The notes under the pieces were generated by a model. It was not told the DNA's origin. It worked only from the letters and a program-made list of their open reading frames with translations, and ran no database searches. The translations under genes and the position numbers were made by a program. 64,000 nucleotides of DNA. It comes from Podospora pseudocomata (Eukaryota > Ascomycota > Sordariomycetes > Sordariales > Podosporaceae). The number at the start of each line of letters is the position of its first letter. Within the stretch, counting starts at the first letter, position 1. Location: contig NW_026946363.1 of NCBI RefSeq assembly GCF_035222375.1, positions 2,604,001 through 2,668,000 of the forward strand, written 5' to 3'. Shown one piece after another: positions 8,280 to 19,090 of the stretch.

Positions 8280-11019
8280 TCAAAACTGCTCATCAGGACA
8301 ACTAATACTGTCATGTCCGGTCTTCTCACAAAGCGCGCACCACATCGGCTCATCCACCACACCCCCCTCCATGCTAGCCGCCGGCTCCTCCGACCCCAAA
8401 ACCGCCTCCTTGTTGACCCTAATCGGCTTCTCCATCGCCGACACCACACTGGTAGGCTGCTGCTGCTCCTCATCAGCAGCAGCAGTGACAGCAGCAGTAA
8501 CAGCACTGCTCTTGGCAGCCTTGACCGGGCTCAACGGCGCAGGAAGCTTCACATCCTCAGTCATGGCCCCACCACCAGACACACCCTCCCCCCCATCAGG
8601 CGTCTTGCTGCTGTCCCTCGTCTGATGATGCGACTGTTGATCAGGAAAAACGTTGGTACACGTCAAAATGTCATGCCCGGCCGTCTCGCAGATTTCGCAC
8701 CAGAGGGTACTATCCCCCGTGGCCGTGCTATAAGAGTCGCTTTCGGGCATCGTGTCCAGCGTGTTCCCTCTGCTGTGCTTACCGACACCACCAGCAGGCT
8801 TATGCTCCGGGCTTCGGGGAGCCAGCACAACAGTCCCGCGAGAGTCCCGGTAAGAATTCCTGTCGTTTCCACTGCCAGCAGTCATGGTGGCCGCACTCCC
8901 GCGATGCCCTGCCGCTCCCGAGTTCACCGCGCTCCTCCTCAACGTCTCCAGCTCCCTCTCCAGCGTCTCCTCCCTCGTGCTCTTGCTCTCCACTAAGGCC
9001 CTGAGCTCGGCAACCTCCCTCTCCAATTTCTCCCTGCTCAACCGATCATCAATTGACTCCCCTTGGTGTGATCTAACAGACCCAGACCGCTGAGCAGCAC
9101 CCGCACCCGCACCCACCACCCCATTCTCCCCGCCGTTCGGAACAGCATCCCTGCTCAACGAATGAATAATCGCCTTGAGCCCCCTAATCTCATCTTCCTT
9201 CTGTTCCAACTCCTTGCTCGTCGCCCCTCCACCCCCCCGCGCCAACCCATTCGTAGCAAACTGCGCCTTCTCCCTCTCCCTCCTCAGCTCCGACCTCGTC
9301 CTCTCCACCTCGCCCCTCAAAAACTCAACCTCCCCCCTCGCCTCCGCCTCCCCCCTCCTCGCATCCTCCAACCCTTCCTCCAGCTCTTGCACCAGCTCCT
9401 CCAACTGCTTCAGCTGGTTAGCCACAGTATCCACGTCCGCCGTCCTGTCCTGCAGCTCCTGAATCTCCTGCATCAGCTCCTCAATCTTCTTCTCATACAC
9501 CCTCTCCGTCTCGGTGCTCGCCATCTCCAGCGTGTCAATAGTGCTCCGAAAGTCGGCTCGGTGAGCGTCAAACTCGGCCGTCAACATGGCAATCTTTTCA
9601 TTCTTTTCTCTCAGCACCGCCCGTAGCGCATTGGCATCCTTGTCGTCCAGACTGTTTCGCCGTCCGGCTTGCATCTGCCCTTCGGAACCCTCAATCAACC
9701 CCTGCAGCTCCGTCAAGCTGCTCTCCATCTCCATCAGCGTGGCCGCCTGTTCCTTAAGCTGCCGCTCCCGCTCCTCCAGCTCGGCCTTGAGACGCTCCAC
9801 CTCCTCATTGTTGACGGCGTGACTCCCGATTCTAGACGCAGCCCGTGAGGCTGGCCTCACCTTGAGGCTGAAGCCAGACCCAGCGCTCCCATTAGTCTGC
9901 GTCCTCTGAACACCAACCGGTCCCGCATCCTCCTCACTCAAGTGATGGGCCTGATACGACGAAGACGACACCCCAAGCACAGAAACACTTCGCGGTCCGA
10001 CGCTACCTTTCCGCTGATGAGCAGGAAGTCGCTTGCTCGGGTCACCCGCCGTGCCGCGAACACTCTGGGCAAACTTGTTCGGCGTCGGGCTGCCGTATCG
10101 TGGGGGAGCGGTTGCCCCGATCGAGGGTCTCGGCGCCGGCGTCATCTGCAGCCTTCTCACAGGCGACTCCGGACGCGGCAGCGACGGGCGCGTAGGCTTC
10201 TTGCCGACAGGGCTCGTGGCACGGCCTGGGCCGACGGACTGGCTGAATTTCGGCACACCTGGAGTCGGTGGCGTAAAGTTTGTCGAGTACTGAGTTCCGA
10301 CCTTCAGACCTCCGCCGCTGGCCGGGGTGAGAGGATACGAATTCGTCGGCATGATGGGTGGTGGTTCTCGTTTGACGGCTTTGGAAATGGGAAGAAAGAT
10401 GCCCGTGTTTGGATCCTTGGTTCTGAAATAGAAAACACTGCGAGAAGGGGTTATCCCAGTTAGAAAACGGCATGATTCCAAGGTTCGCATGCACATGATC
10501 CGATATTTGTCCAACTTACCTGTCGACATCACCGCTGTTCTTGCCGCGGCCTGCAAAGTCGGGATGCAGCTCGACACCAACAAAAGTGCCCTTGCGACCT
10601 GTGACGGGACCGATGAAGCGGATGGTGCCCGTCATGTTGCCCGGCACATCGATGACATCGCCCACCTGGACATCCTCTCCGCCGGCGGCACCCCCAAGGC
10701 GGCCGGGGGTAAGCGGGGACGGCATAATGTTGGTGTTTTCGCTGGCCAGAACCTGGTTGTAGGCGTAGGCTTCACTATCATCCGGAATGCTGGCCAGCGA
10801 GTTCTGCGTCAGGGCGGCGACGGAGCCTTTGCGCGAGAGCAACTGGGGCACGGGCGGGCCGAGGCGCGTCGCCGTGGTCGAGTGTGCGTTGTAGACCTGG
10901 TTGAGGTTGGGAGTCGAAATGGACGAGAGACCGCAGCGACCGTTATTTCTCCTAGACAAGGTGTGGCGGGTGGTGGTGTTGTATGTTGAAGAAGTTGTGC
11001 TGGTGATGGTGGTGGCCAT
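8280..11019 (-). CDS. CLIP-170/Bik1/Tip1-like microtubule plus-end protein
   Basis: Exons 11019-10520 and 10437-8280 (82-nt intron), 885 residues. Domains: a low-complexity N-terminus; a CAP-Gly domain at about 119-190 (VGDVIDVPGNMTGTIRFIG, GTFVGVEL, then VFYFRTKDPNTGIFLP across the splice junction); a Ser/Pro-rich basic linker; a long coiled coil at roughly 390-700; and two C-terminal CCHC zinc knuckles, C747-C750-H755-C760 and C867-C870-H875-C880, the second ending five residues before the stop. This order is that of CLIP-170, Tip1 and Bik1, which track growing microtubule ends and bind dynein/kinesin partners. The groove motif reads GKNSGDVDS rather than the usual GKNDG. Start: first ATG in frame; open sequence upstream has only TTG. 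Two exons with compatible phase make the model firm. Confidence 0.93.
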
Positions 11020-13134
11020 GTTCGGCAGCCCAATTGGAGGCGGCGGCAGCACCCTGGCGGCCAACCCCAGCAGCGAATGGCTTTATTGTTTACACGACAC
11101 CCCCCCCACCACCTTTCACCCAACCAAAGCCCTGGGGAAACACTCTTCCCGCCCGGGGGGTCGGAGCGCGAATGCCGACCGCTAGTAGCTGGAGCTCCCC
11201 TGAACACAACAAAGGAGAGCCGCCGAATTGGGTGGCTTACCGTCAATCTTTGTTTTTCTCCTGTTCCGTCTAATAAATCAACAGAAGTCAAGAGAATGTC
11301 GTCGCTGTTTCTGGGCTTGTGGAATTGCCTTTCCTTTTTGTCGATCTGTTCTCCTCTCCTCTCCCAAGCTCGGGCTGTGATGCTTCTTTTGGCCAGTCGT
11401 CCCTTTAATGAATGCAACCACAAGAACTTGGTCGCTGATAATTTGCTGGGAAAGTCGTTGTAGTAATCGGGGGATGTAATTGATGAGGGCCAAATAATTC
11501 GTAATTGGTTGATTGGGGCGACTATTGGCTCTGTAGAGAAATGAAAAGGTAACCACAGCAAAATGACGATGGACAGGGTGAGTTGATTTGCGGGTGGAGG
11601 TTTGTCGGGTGTCTGGTGACAGCACAAAAAAAAACAAAAAAGCGAGCGTCAAGAAGGAGTTGTCGGCACCGGTCATCGGGGAACGGGGGGATCAATGCCG
11701 GGGAGGGGAGCAAGTTCAACAAATATAGGATCCTGGGAAGGAGCATCCAGGAGCAAGTATCGTGAAGAGAAGGCTTCTTTTGAGCCCCCTTTGTATTCAC
11801 TACAATATGACCTGCAGGTACACACAGCCTGCTGTTGGTCAATGACAGCATGAAGCAAACGGCAGCCAGTCGGGCTGCAAGAAAGCTCCCATAGCTGCCA
11901 GAGAGCTGCAAGAGAGTGGCTCGAAAGTGGACTCGCGACCTCAATCTCAAGCCGCTGCAGCTTCTAATTGGCGTTGCTGTGTCCCCTCCCCCGCGCCTGG
12001 CGAGATTGGGAAAAGAAAACAAGGCCAGATTCAAGGCCTCACCATGGCCACGTCGCAGTTCGTGAGATTCTCCATGTTACAGAATGTCGTCACTGCCTCG
12101 CATGGCAATCACCCAGTGGGAACTAGGTGGTCGAGTGTAGATGGCTTCAATGGCACTAGAAGTTACTGGTACCTTAACTTAAGTAAGGGGTGATCTACAG
12201 AGCATAGCTGCCGTCTACTGAATTTAACAGACATGGATAGAGCTTCAAACCCAACACCACAACTGACAAACAACAATTCCTCCTTGCTGCCACCTTCCGT
12301 TCCCCGCACTCAATTCCTTTGTTTACTTTTCTATCTTTAATTCCCCCCTCAGCTGCAGTGGTCGGCTGTCTTGCCAGTGGCTGTTGAACCAATGCAACGC
12401 TGAAACGCAGGAGGTTTGTGCTGCATTTCCACGTGTGAGCCCCTGGCTGCCATGCATGTAAGAAACCGAACAGCCACCAACATGGAGAATATCGCTTCTA
12501 CAAAGTTGGGTTTTGATTGTTTTCTTTCCAAAGCTGTGCTGCTGTCAAGCTCAGTCCTCCCTTATAGCCAGGGCTGTATAACACCATGTTCCTTATCCAG
12601 GGAATATCTTTCTGGATAACCCGGATAATTCATCTTATTCGGCTATCACCTATTGAACCGTTTGCCGCAATCGCTGGCTATTGCTCGGGATATTTCATGA
12701 GGGTATACCTCATTGATACGCACTGATTCTTGATAAACATCTCGTCTTCGAGCTTGAACTGCGCCTCAGCTCCAAGTTGCACCATCAACTTGAGCGCAGT
12801 GTTTGTGCAATCCCGAGCATCCAGTACGCATAACGCTCTTACCGTCCTCGTACTACAGAAGGCGCGCGTCATTTCTGGAAACCTAATCCAGCGCCTTTCG
12901 TAGCTGCCCATCCCGTCCCTTTGCCGCAGTGTGGTACACAGAATACCGGGATGACCCTCGTGGTCACCACCTCGAACTGCTGCCTTCCCCGCAGACTTGA
13001 TCCCATCCGGAATTTCGGTTCAGGATTCGGCCGCATTCAGGTATATTGTTGAGCCGAGCCGTATTAGCCCGTCCTGCATCGAACGGCTTGGTAACTTCGA
13101 CTGCCAGTAAAAGATTTCAAGGATCATGGCCGGC
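11020..13134. other. 2.1-kb intergenic region upstream of the CLIP gene
   Basis: Long 5' region of the CLIP gene ending at the 3' end of the next minus-strand gene. A GTAAGC donor-like site near 11240 (minus sense) could mark a 5'-UTR intron, but I cannot pair it with a convincing acceptor. No coding sequence supported. Confidence 0.4.
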
Positions 13135-14202
13135 TCACGGAGGCGATGTCGGGTCCCGCTGGATGATATCATCACTCGTGATCGGATGGCTCCCATCATT
13201 CAGCACCATTGCCTCCCTATGCCTCTGGTTCCGGTCGCGCTGTTCTTCACTCCCTGGCGTGGTTTGGAACGAACGCAACAACACCCTAGTAGGATGGTTC
13301 GCGTCCAAACTGTTGACATCGAGAGTTTCCGGAAACAAAACGCTTAATCGTTCCACCAAGTGCGTGTCGTCATCGTCTGCTTCGCTCTCTTCCGTGTCAG
13401 GATACGGAAAGAGACCGCACTTCTGCAGTGCCACTCGGCCAGCTGGGCTCTGCCGAATGCAGCTGATGATTTCGGCAAGCCTGTTGGTCTTGCTGCGCAG
13501 GTAGGCCGCAAGATTCTGATGCCGCTCCTCCTCGGTGGTTCCCCAGTTTTGCTTGGACAGCCACTTCTCGACAAATTTGGCCTTGATGAGTTTCTCGCAG
13601 TCGAAGGTGCCTACCAGCTGGCTGATGAACATGAGGCAGAGCTTGTCTGTCATGTCACGGAGAGGATACTCGTCCCAGTCTTCATTGTTGAGCACTTCCT
13701 GGTCAGGGTCAAGAGATAGCTCCAGGCACCGGACTAGAGCTGCGTAGGCCTTCCATGTGTGAAGTTTATCCAAGGAGTCTTGAGGAATTATTAGTCTATC
13801 AATTGTGCCACCGTGATTGATCATCGACTCACGCGGATCGGTAACCACTGCCAAAGCTCGGAGATTCTTCAGGCGCTCGTCGTAGTTGGGACGGGTGATG
13901 CCCCAGAGGAGCTGTTCGAGGGTGTCTTTGTCGTTGACGGCTCTGTCACATACGATCTTGACAGCCGTCTCACGAATGGCGTGGTTGTAGTGACCGAGCA
14001 ACGTATCCAGGGTGGTCAGTTTCAGGGCGTCCTCGGTGTCCTGGGTGATGTACTGCGGCTTGGGTTGTGGTGGTTTTGTTTCGCACTCTGAGCGCCATTG
14101 ATCAAGCGCAAGCAGCACTGTCCCGACGAGAGCAACACCGTGTATGATCAGGGCCCCTTTGATGGCCTTATCGGTGGTCATAAGGGAGGAGAGCCATTCC
14201 AT
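13135..14202 (-). CDS. Conserved fungal protein of unknown function with one N-terminal membrane segment
   Basis: Proposed exons 14202-13833 and 13778-13135, 337 residues. The 54-nt segment 13779-13832 can be read through in frame, but it begins GTGAGT, contains ACTAAT and ends CAAG; its removal joins ...VVTDPH to SLDKLHTW and eliminates a low-similarity patch. A hydrophobic helix at about residues 14-33 (GALIIHGVALVGTVLLAL) follows a short N-terminus; the rest is soluble, helical and repeat-like (HAIRETAVKIVCDRAVND, DERLKNLRAL), reminiscent of armadillo-type helices. The C-terminus is acidic. Fungal relatives are, to my recollection, sometimes labelled cytoskeleton-associated, with no mechanism. 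An alternative ATG at 14463 would add 87 Arg/Ser-rich residues, but it lies only 49 nt from the NOP14 start; I prefer 14202. Divergent from NOP14 over 309 nt. Confidence 0.7.
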   Translation of the reverse strand: MEWLSSLMTTDKAIKGALIIHGVALVGTVLLALDQWRSECETKPPQPKPQYITQDTEDALKLTTLDTLLGHYNHAIRETAVKIVCDRAVNDKDTLEQLLWGITRPNYDERLKNLRALAVVTDPRESMINHGGTIDRLIIPQDSLDKLHTWKAYAALVRCLELSLDPDQEVLNNEDWDEYPLRDMTDKLCLMFISQLVGTFDCEKLIKAKFVEKWLSKQNWGTTEEERHQNLAAYLRSKTNRLAEIISCIRQSPAGRVALQKCGLFPYPDTEESEADDDDTHLVERLSVLFPETLDVNSLDANHPTRVLLRSFQTTPGSEEQRDRNQRHREAMVLNDGSHPITSDDIIQRDPTSPP

Positions 14203-14511
14203 GATGGCGGCGGTGGTTAGTGTCGTCTCTGATGTTGAGGCTGCATGTCGTCGCCCGGCTGTAATGCATCTCCACAGTGGAGAGCGGGTTGGTGTTCTGG
14301 AGAAGCTTGAGCTGAGAGCTTCCAAAACAGAAAGCTGTCCCTGATCCTGCCGCTGCAGACCGCCAAAGTTTACAAACGGTGGGGCACTCTGATAAGATAG
14401 CGCTGCGACCATCCATCCTCTACCAAAAATTCTGAATTGGAGATACAACGACTGTTCGGCCATCGAAAACCCGGCAACTGCGTCGCGACTCCCAACAAAA
14501 ACGACGCGATC
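14203..14511. promoter_or_regulatory. Bidirectional promoter: unknown membrane protein / NOP14
   Basis: 309 nt between divergent ATGs. The minus frame is open to an alternative ATG at 14463, so part of this could encode an N-terminal extension. Confidence 0.55.
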
Positions 14512-17250
14512 ATGGCCGGCTCACAGTTGAAGAGGCTTAAGGCCTCCCTGAAGGACCAAGGAATTATCGGTCCCCAGAAATCCAAGAAGCAGAAGCGCCA
14601 AAATGCCCAAGATGCCAAGGCGTCCAACGAGAAGCGCATCCAGCGACATGAGGCCCTGGCCAGCATCCGCGAGCAGTTCAACCCCTTCCAGTTCAAGACG
14701 AATGCCAGAGGCCCCAAGTTTGAGGTTACCACCAACAAGCCCGTCAGCAGCAGGGAGGCTATGGGTATCAGCGGTCGACCCGGGTTGACCAAGGCGAAAG
14801 GCGAGGAGAGACGGCGTGAGACTATCCTTGTTGAGATGCAGCGGAGGAACAAGGTCGGCGGTCTGATCGATAGACGTTTCGGTGAAGACGATCCCAACAT
14901 GTCGCTCGAGGACAAGATGATCGAAAGATATACCCGCGAACAGCAACGGTCTCACAAGAAGCACTCTGCGTTCGACTTGGAAGACGATGAGGAAATGGGA
15001 GGACTTACTCACATGGGCAAGCCGCTTTTCGACAATGATGACGCTCCGAAGTATCTTAAAGACGACTTTGAGGAGGATGTTGGTTCAGGCGATGAATCCG
15101 AAAGTTCGCAGACCGATAGGCGTGCACTGAAGAGGCAGCGTCTAGAGGGAGCTCTCGAGGCCATGGGCGAACAGGAGGAAGGGCAACCAGAAAGAAAGAA
15201 AACCAAGAAGGAAATTTACGAGGAAATTATCGCCAAGTCCAAGCTTCACAAAGAGTTGCGACAGGAGGCTAAAGAGGAGGATAACGAGCTCAGAGCTGAA
15301 ATCGATGAGGCCATGAGGGATCTGCGACCACTACTCTTCGACAGAATAAAGCCACCTGCCAAAAGTGACAAGCCCACTCTTGTGATTGCTGGAAAGGATC
15401 AAGCTACCCTTGACAGGGAGTACGATATCCAGGTGAAGCGGATGGCGTCCGACAAGCGCGCGGCGCCTACTGATAAGATGAAGACGGAAGAAGAGAAGGC
15501 AGCAGAGGAAGCGAACAGGCTAAAGAAGCTCGAGGAGGACCGCCTGAAGCGTATGCGCGGAGAGAAGGTCTCAGATGACGAACAGGAGAGCGATGACGAG
15601 AACAAGCAGGGCGGAGATGACGATTTCGATGCCATGGATGTTGAGGACGCGGATGAGTTTGGGCTCGGGCAGGGAATTGCTGGAAAGGCCAAAAAATACC
15701 GACCGACCGCGACCGAGCTGGGATTCGACGACGAGGACGATTTCCTCATTGATGATGATTTGGTCGCCAGCGGTTCAGAGTTGGAGTTCGACAGTGGTGA
15801 CGAGGGTGAAGAGAGCGATGAGGACGAGGAGTCAGGTTCCGACTCTGGCTCTGAGGAAGAAGACAGCGACGATGACGAGTTCACCAAGGGGTTATTAACA
15901 GAATCCGAGGTGAAGCAAGGCATCTTTCGGTTACCCACCAACAACACCAAAGGCTCCGATGAGAATGGTGTCCCATACACCTTCCCCTGTCCCCAGAACC
16001 ACGACGAGCTCCTCGAGATCTTCAAGGGCATCGACGTGAAACAGCTCCCGGTCGCCACCCAACGCATCAGAGCCCTCCACCACCCAAAACTCGCCAGCGA
16101 CAACAAGGAGCGCCTCGGTAACTTTGCACAGGCACTCGTTCGTCACGTCAACTACCTCGGAAACCAGTACCAGCCTACCTGGGCCGCGGCTCTGGAAGGC
16201 CTGACAAGACACATCCACTCCCTAGCCAAGAGCTTCCCCATCGAAGTCGCCAAGGGCTATCGTTCTATCATCCAAGAGATGGAGCAGTCCCGCCCTCTGG
16301 CCCTCACAGTCGGCGACCTGATCACTCTCACCGGAGCAGGCACCACCTTCCCTACGTCGGACCACTTCCACCAGGTTGTCACCCCAGCCATGATCGTCAT
16401 CGCGAGGTATCTCGGCCAAAAGATCCCGCAGTCCCTCTCCGATTACGCCACCGGCACGTTCCTGGCCATCCTTGCCCTCCAATATCAGCAATTCTCCAAG
16501 CGCTACGTACCAGAGGTTATGAACTTCACCCTCAACACCCTCTGCGCCTTGGCCCCCTCAGCCAGGGCCTTTACCCCCAACACAATCGGGTTCTTTCCCA
16601 TCCACGACCCCCCCGCTGGAACTCGCCTTCCTACATCCCTTCCCGCCGACGCCTCCGCAGCAAGAAAACTCGCCTTTTCCGATTGCCTCCCTTCTAACCA
16701 ACCCTCCTTGGAGCTCAAACTATCCCTCTTCACCACCACCCTCTCCCTCCTCACCAGCGCCTCCACCCTCTGGTCCCAAACCTCCTCCTTTACCGAAACC
16801 TTCTCCCCCGCCCTTCCCATCCTCTCCTCCATTCCCAAATCTCTTTCTCCTGCCATCCAGTCCCTCCAGCAGCACCTCACCCGTCTGTTGCAGATCTCCC
16901 GCCTCTCCCGCCGCCCACTAGAACTGCACCACCACCGTCCCCTGGCGATAAGGACCTACATCCCCAAGTTTGAAGATTCGTTTGACCCGAATAAGCACTA
17001 CGATCCTGATCGTGAGAGGGCGGAGCTGGCCAAGTTGAAGAAGGAGCACAAGCGGGAGAGGAAGGGTGCGCTGAGGGAGCTGAGGAAGGACAATGCTTTT
17101 ATGGCGAGGGAGAACTTACGGGTGAAGAAGGAGAAGGACGCGGCGTACGAGAAGAAGTATAAGAGGTTGGTGGCGGAGATTCAGGGGACCGAGGGGCAGG
17201 CGGCAAATGCGTATGAGAGGGAGAAGGCTCTCAGGAAGAAGAAGAGGTAG
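14512..17250 (+). CDS. nop14: Nop14, 90S pre-ribosome / SSU processome factor
   Basis: Intronless, 912 residues. Nop14 is needed for 18S rRNA maturation and 40S assembly in the nucleolus and works with Noc4, Emg1 and Utp14. The ATG at 14512 gives MAGSQLKRLKASLKDQGIIG; the frame continues upstream only through a TTG. Family blocks: NPFQFKTNARGPKFEV, GRPGLTKAKGEERRRETIL, GLIDRRFGEDDPNMSLEDKMIERY and a highly acidic centre (about 350-490, with runs of Asp/Glu/Ser). Then come YTFPCPQNHDELLEI, a helical C-terminal half including DLITLTGAGTTFPTSDHFH, PKFEDSFDPNKHYDPDRERAE, and a basic Lys/Arg tail ending in KKKR. Length and order match the family. The coding strand is C-rich at 15.9-16.9 kb and turns G-rich in the last 250 nt. 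Confidence 0.96.
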   Translation: MAGSQLKRLKASLKDQGIIGPQKSKKQKRQNAQDAKASNEKRIQRHEALASIREQFNPFQFKTNARGPKFEVTTNKPVSSREAMGISGRPGLTKAKGEERRRETILVEMQRRNKVGGLIDRRFGEDDPNMSLEDKMIERYTREQQRSHKKHSAFDLEDDEEMGGLTHMGKPLFDNDDAPKYLKDDFEEDVGSGDESESSQTDRRALKRQRLEGALEAMGEQEEGQPERKKTKKEIYEEIIAKSKLHKELRQEAKEEDNELRAEIDEAMRDLRPLLFDRIKPPAKSDKPTLVIAGKDQATLDREYDIQVKRMASDKRAAPTDKMKTEEEKAAEEANRLKKLEEDRLKRMRGEKVSDDEQESDDENKQGGDDDFDAMDVEDADEFGLGQGIAGKAKKYRPTATELGFDDEDDFLIDDDLVASGSELEFDSGDEGEESDEDEESGSDSGSEEEDSDDDEFTKGLLTESEVKQGIFRLPTNNTKGSDENGVPYTFPCPQNHDELLEIFKGIDVKQLPVATQRIRALHHPKLASDNKERLGNFAQALVRHVNYLGNQYQPTWAAALEGLTRHIHSLAKSFPIEVAKGYRSIIQEMEQSRPLALTVGDLITLTGAGTTFPTSDHFHQVVTPAMIVIARYLGQKIPQSLSDYATGTFLAILALQYQQFSKRYVPEVMNFTLNTLCALAPSARAFTPNTIGFFPIHDPPAGTRLPTSLPADASAARKLAFSDCLPSNQPSLELKLSLFTTTLSLLTSASTLWSQTSSFTETFSPALPILSSIPKSLSPAIQSLQQHLTRLLQISRLSRRPLELHHHRPLAIRTYIPKFEDSFDPNKHYDPDRERAELAKLKKEHKRERKGALRELRKDNAFMARENLRVKKEKDAAYEKKYKRLVAEIQGTEGQAANAYEREKALRKKKR

Positions 17251-17463
17251 ATTTGATGGAATGATAGAGATGTGTTTTTGTTGTTGAGTTGCATTCAACG
17301 GCATATGTATTGTTTGCGGGGAAATATAATTCAGTTTTTTTAGTCCCCCGAATAATTGCGTCTGGTTTCTCTTCGATGGGCAATAACGTCGTTCTTGGAA
17401 ATGTGTCGCTCAGAACGTTGTCCATCTATCATTCAAGCTACTACCAACAACTACGTGTATTGC

Positions 17464-19090
17464 TCAATCAAAATCGCTCATCTTCCTCAGCGACTCGGTA
17501 GTATACAGCAACCTTTGCATCTCCTCCCCGTTGAGCTCTGTCTCTCCGGCCGGGACATCCACGACAGGCTTCTGATCCCACGAGTCGGGGCCATTCCTGG
17601 TCAAGACCAGGAAGGGTGCCGCCGCGTCAGGCTTCCCCTCGGTTGTGTCGATACTCACGAGGAGGTTGTTGTTGGGTAGAAGCTCGACGTCTAGCGGGAC
17701 ACCTTGCTCCTTGAGGGAATAGGTAGCAGTGTGCTTAAGCGTGTCTTCTACAAGTGTGAAAAGAACCACAGCGGGGATTCTACATATCGTTAGCATTTCT
17801 AAAAGTATGACGTGCAATCAAAAGGGGGACATACTTCTCGCAGATGACAGCTACCACTGTTTCCCCAGAGGCAAGAGAAAATCCCTTCAGTCTCGAAACA
17901 GCAACCTTTGTCAGCTCAGGTTCAATAATATTCTTGATCTCTTCAAGAATATTCGCCCTCCCAAGCAGCTGCTTCTCCTTCCACCTCCATAGAAAAACAT
18001 CATCATCCCCACCACCCGAAACAAGCAGCTCTTCCCGGCCGGGGATGACACATAACCTGCTGACAAAATCCTCGTGCCCAAGGCAGAACCCCTCAATGAA
18101 ATAAGCCTGGGGAATCCCCCGCGAGACACGGACGTGCTCGTCTCTGTCGGCGGTGATGATCCATTCTCTTTTCTCGCCTGTCGCGCCGATTCCAGGGGCG
18201 ACAGTGATGGCTGTGAGCATGGAGACATGACCCAACAGCAAGGTGTGCTCAAACGCCGGCTGGGATTCTTCGGCGGATTTCTCGGCGGCGGCTTTGAGGG
18301 AGAGTTCCATGGAAATCTTTTGGTTCTCGAGAGCCTTGAGGTTGCGCTTGGTGTGGACTGTCTTGTCGTTGGCTTGGGGCTTGAAGGGGATAGGTGCCGA
18401 GGCAGGGGTGGCGCTGCGGGAGGGGAGTGATTGGACTGTTGGGGGGAGGGTGGGTTCTGCGGATGGGAGGAGGGGGAGGGCGTAGACGTCTCCGAATTTG
18501 TCGGCGGAGAGGATTGTCTTTTGGTCGGTGGTGAGGGTGAGGGAGCAGGGGCGTTTTGGCATGGCTCTGTTAAAATGGGTTAGCTACTAAAGACAACATG
18601 AGGGGCGGTTAAGGGGTGAGTACCTCTGGCTGAGTTGCTTGAGATTCCCGGAACCATCGTGCTCGAATACCCAGATCGTCTTGTCGGAGCCAGTAGCGGC
18701 GACTACATGACTGCCATTGGCAGTGGCGAGGAGGCAGTTGATGAAAGGCTTCTCGTTCGATAGGTTGACGGGTTGTGGCTTGTTGTGAAACCTGCCCTTC
18801 TTTTGACCGTTGGTTGAGTTGGGGGTGCCGGCATCGCCAGCCTGGGCCTCCTTTTCATCATTCTCTGTTCTCCTACGCTTGGCCGGGGGACCTTCTGGCG
18901 TTGGAGGGGCCTCAACAGTGGCAGAGGCTTCAGCATCGGCAGCAGGTTCACTTGGGGTCTCAGTGGCCTTCACTGGATACTTCCAGGTTGAGAGGTGCTC
19001 CATAGAGGTGTTGAAGGAGAGAATATCAACCCCCTGGGCAGCAAATATTACGCTGCCCGAGGCCTGAAGAAGATGATAGGGGACAATCAT
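17464..19090 (-). CDS. trm82: Trm82/WDR4, non-catalytic subunit of tRNA m7G46 methyltransferase
   Basis: Exons 19090-18624, 18566-17835 and 17779-17464; introns of 57 and 55 nt with phase-compatible joins. The protein is 504 residues. WD40 beta-propeller protein that stabilises Trm8 so that G46 of tRNA is methylated. Visible WD elements: VVAATGSDKTIWVFE, TILSADKFGDVYALPL, LLLGHVSMLTAITVAP with EWIITADRDEHVRVS, and FCLGHEDFVSRLCV with LLVSGGGDDDVFLWRW. An N-terminal insertion of about 70 low-complexity residues (Ala/Glu/Pro, PPAKRRRTEN) contains a possible nuclear signal. The blade order ADRDEHVRVSR...FCLGH..FVS is characteristic of Trm82. Divergent from RPP0 over 708 nt, pairing a tRNA-modification gene with a ribosomal protein gene. 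Confidence 0.92.

Noticed and set aside
14437-14511. N-terminal extension of NOP14 from a TTG
   Set aside because: The ATG at 14512 gives the conserved family start; the extension lies in the bidirectional promoter.
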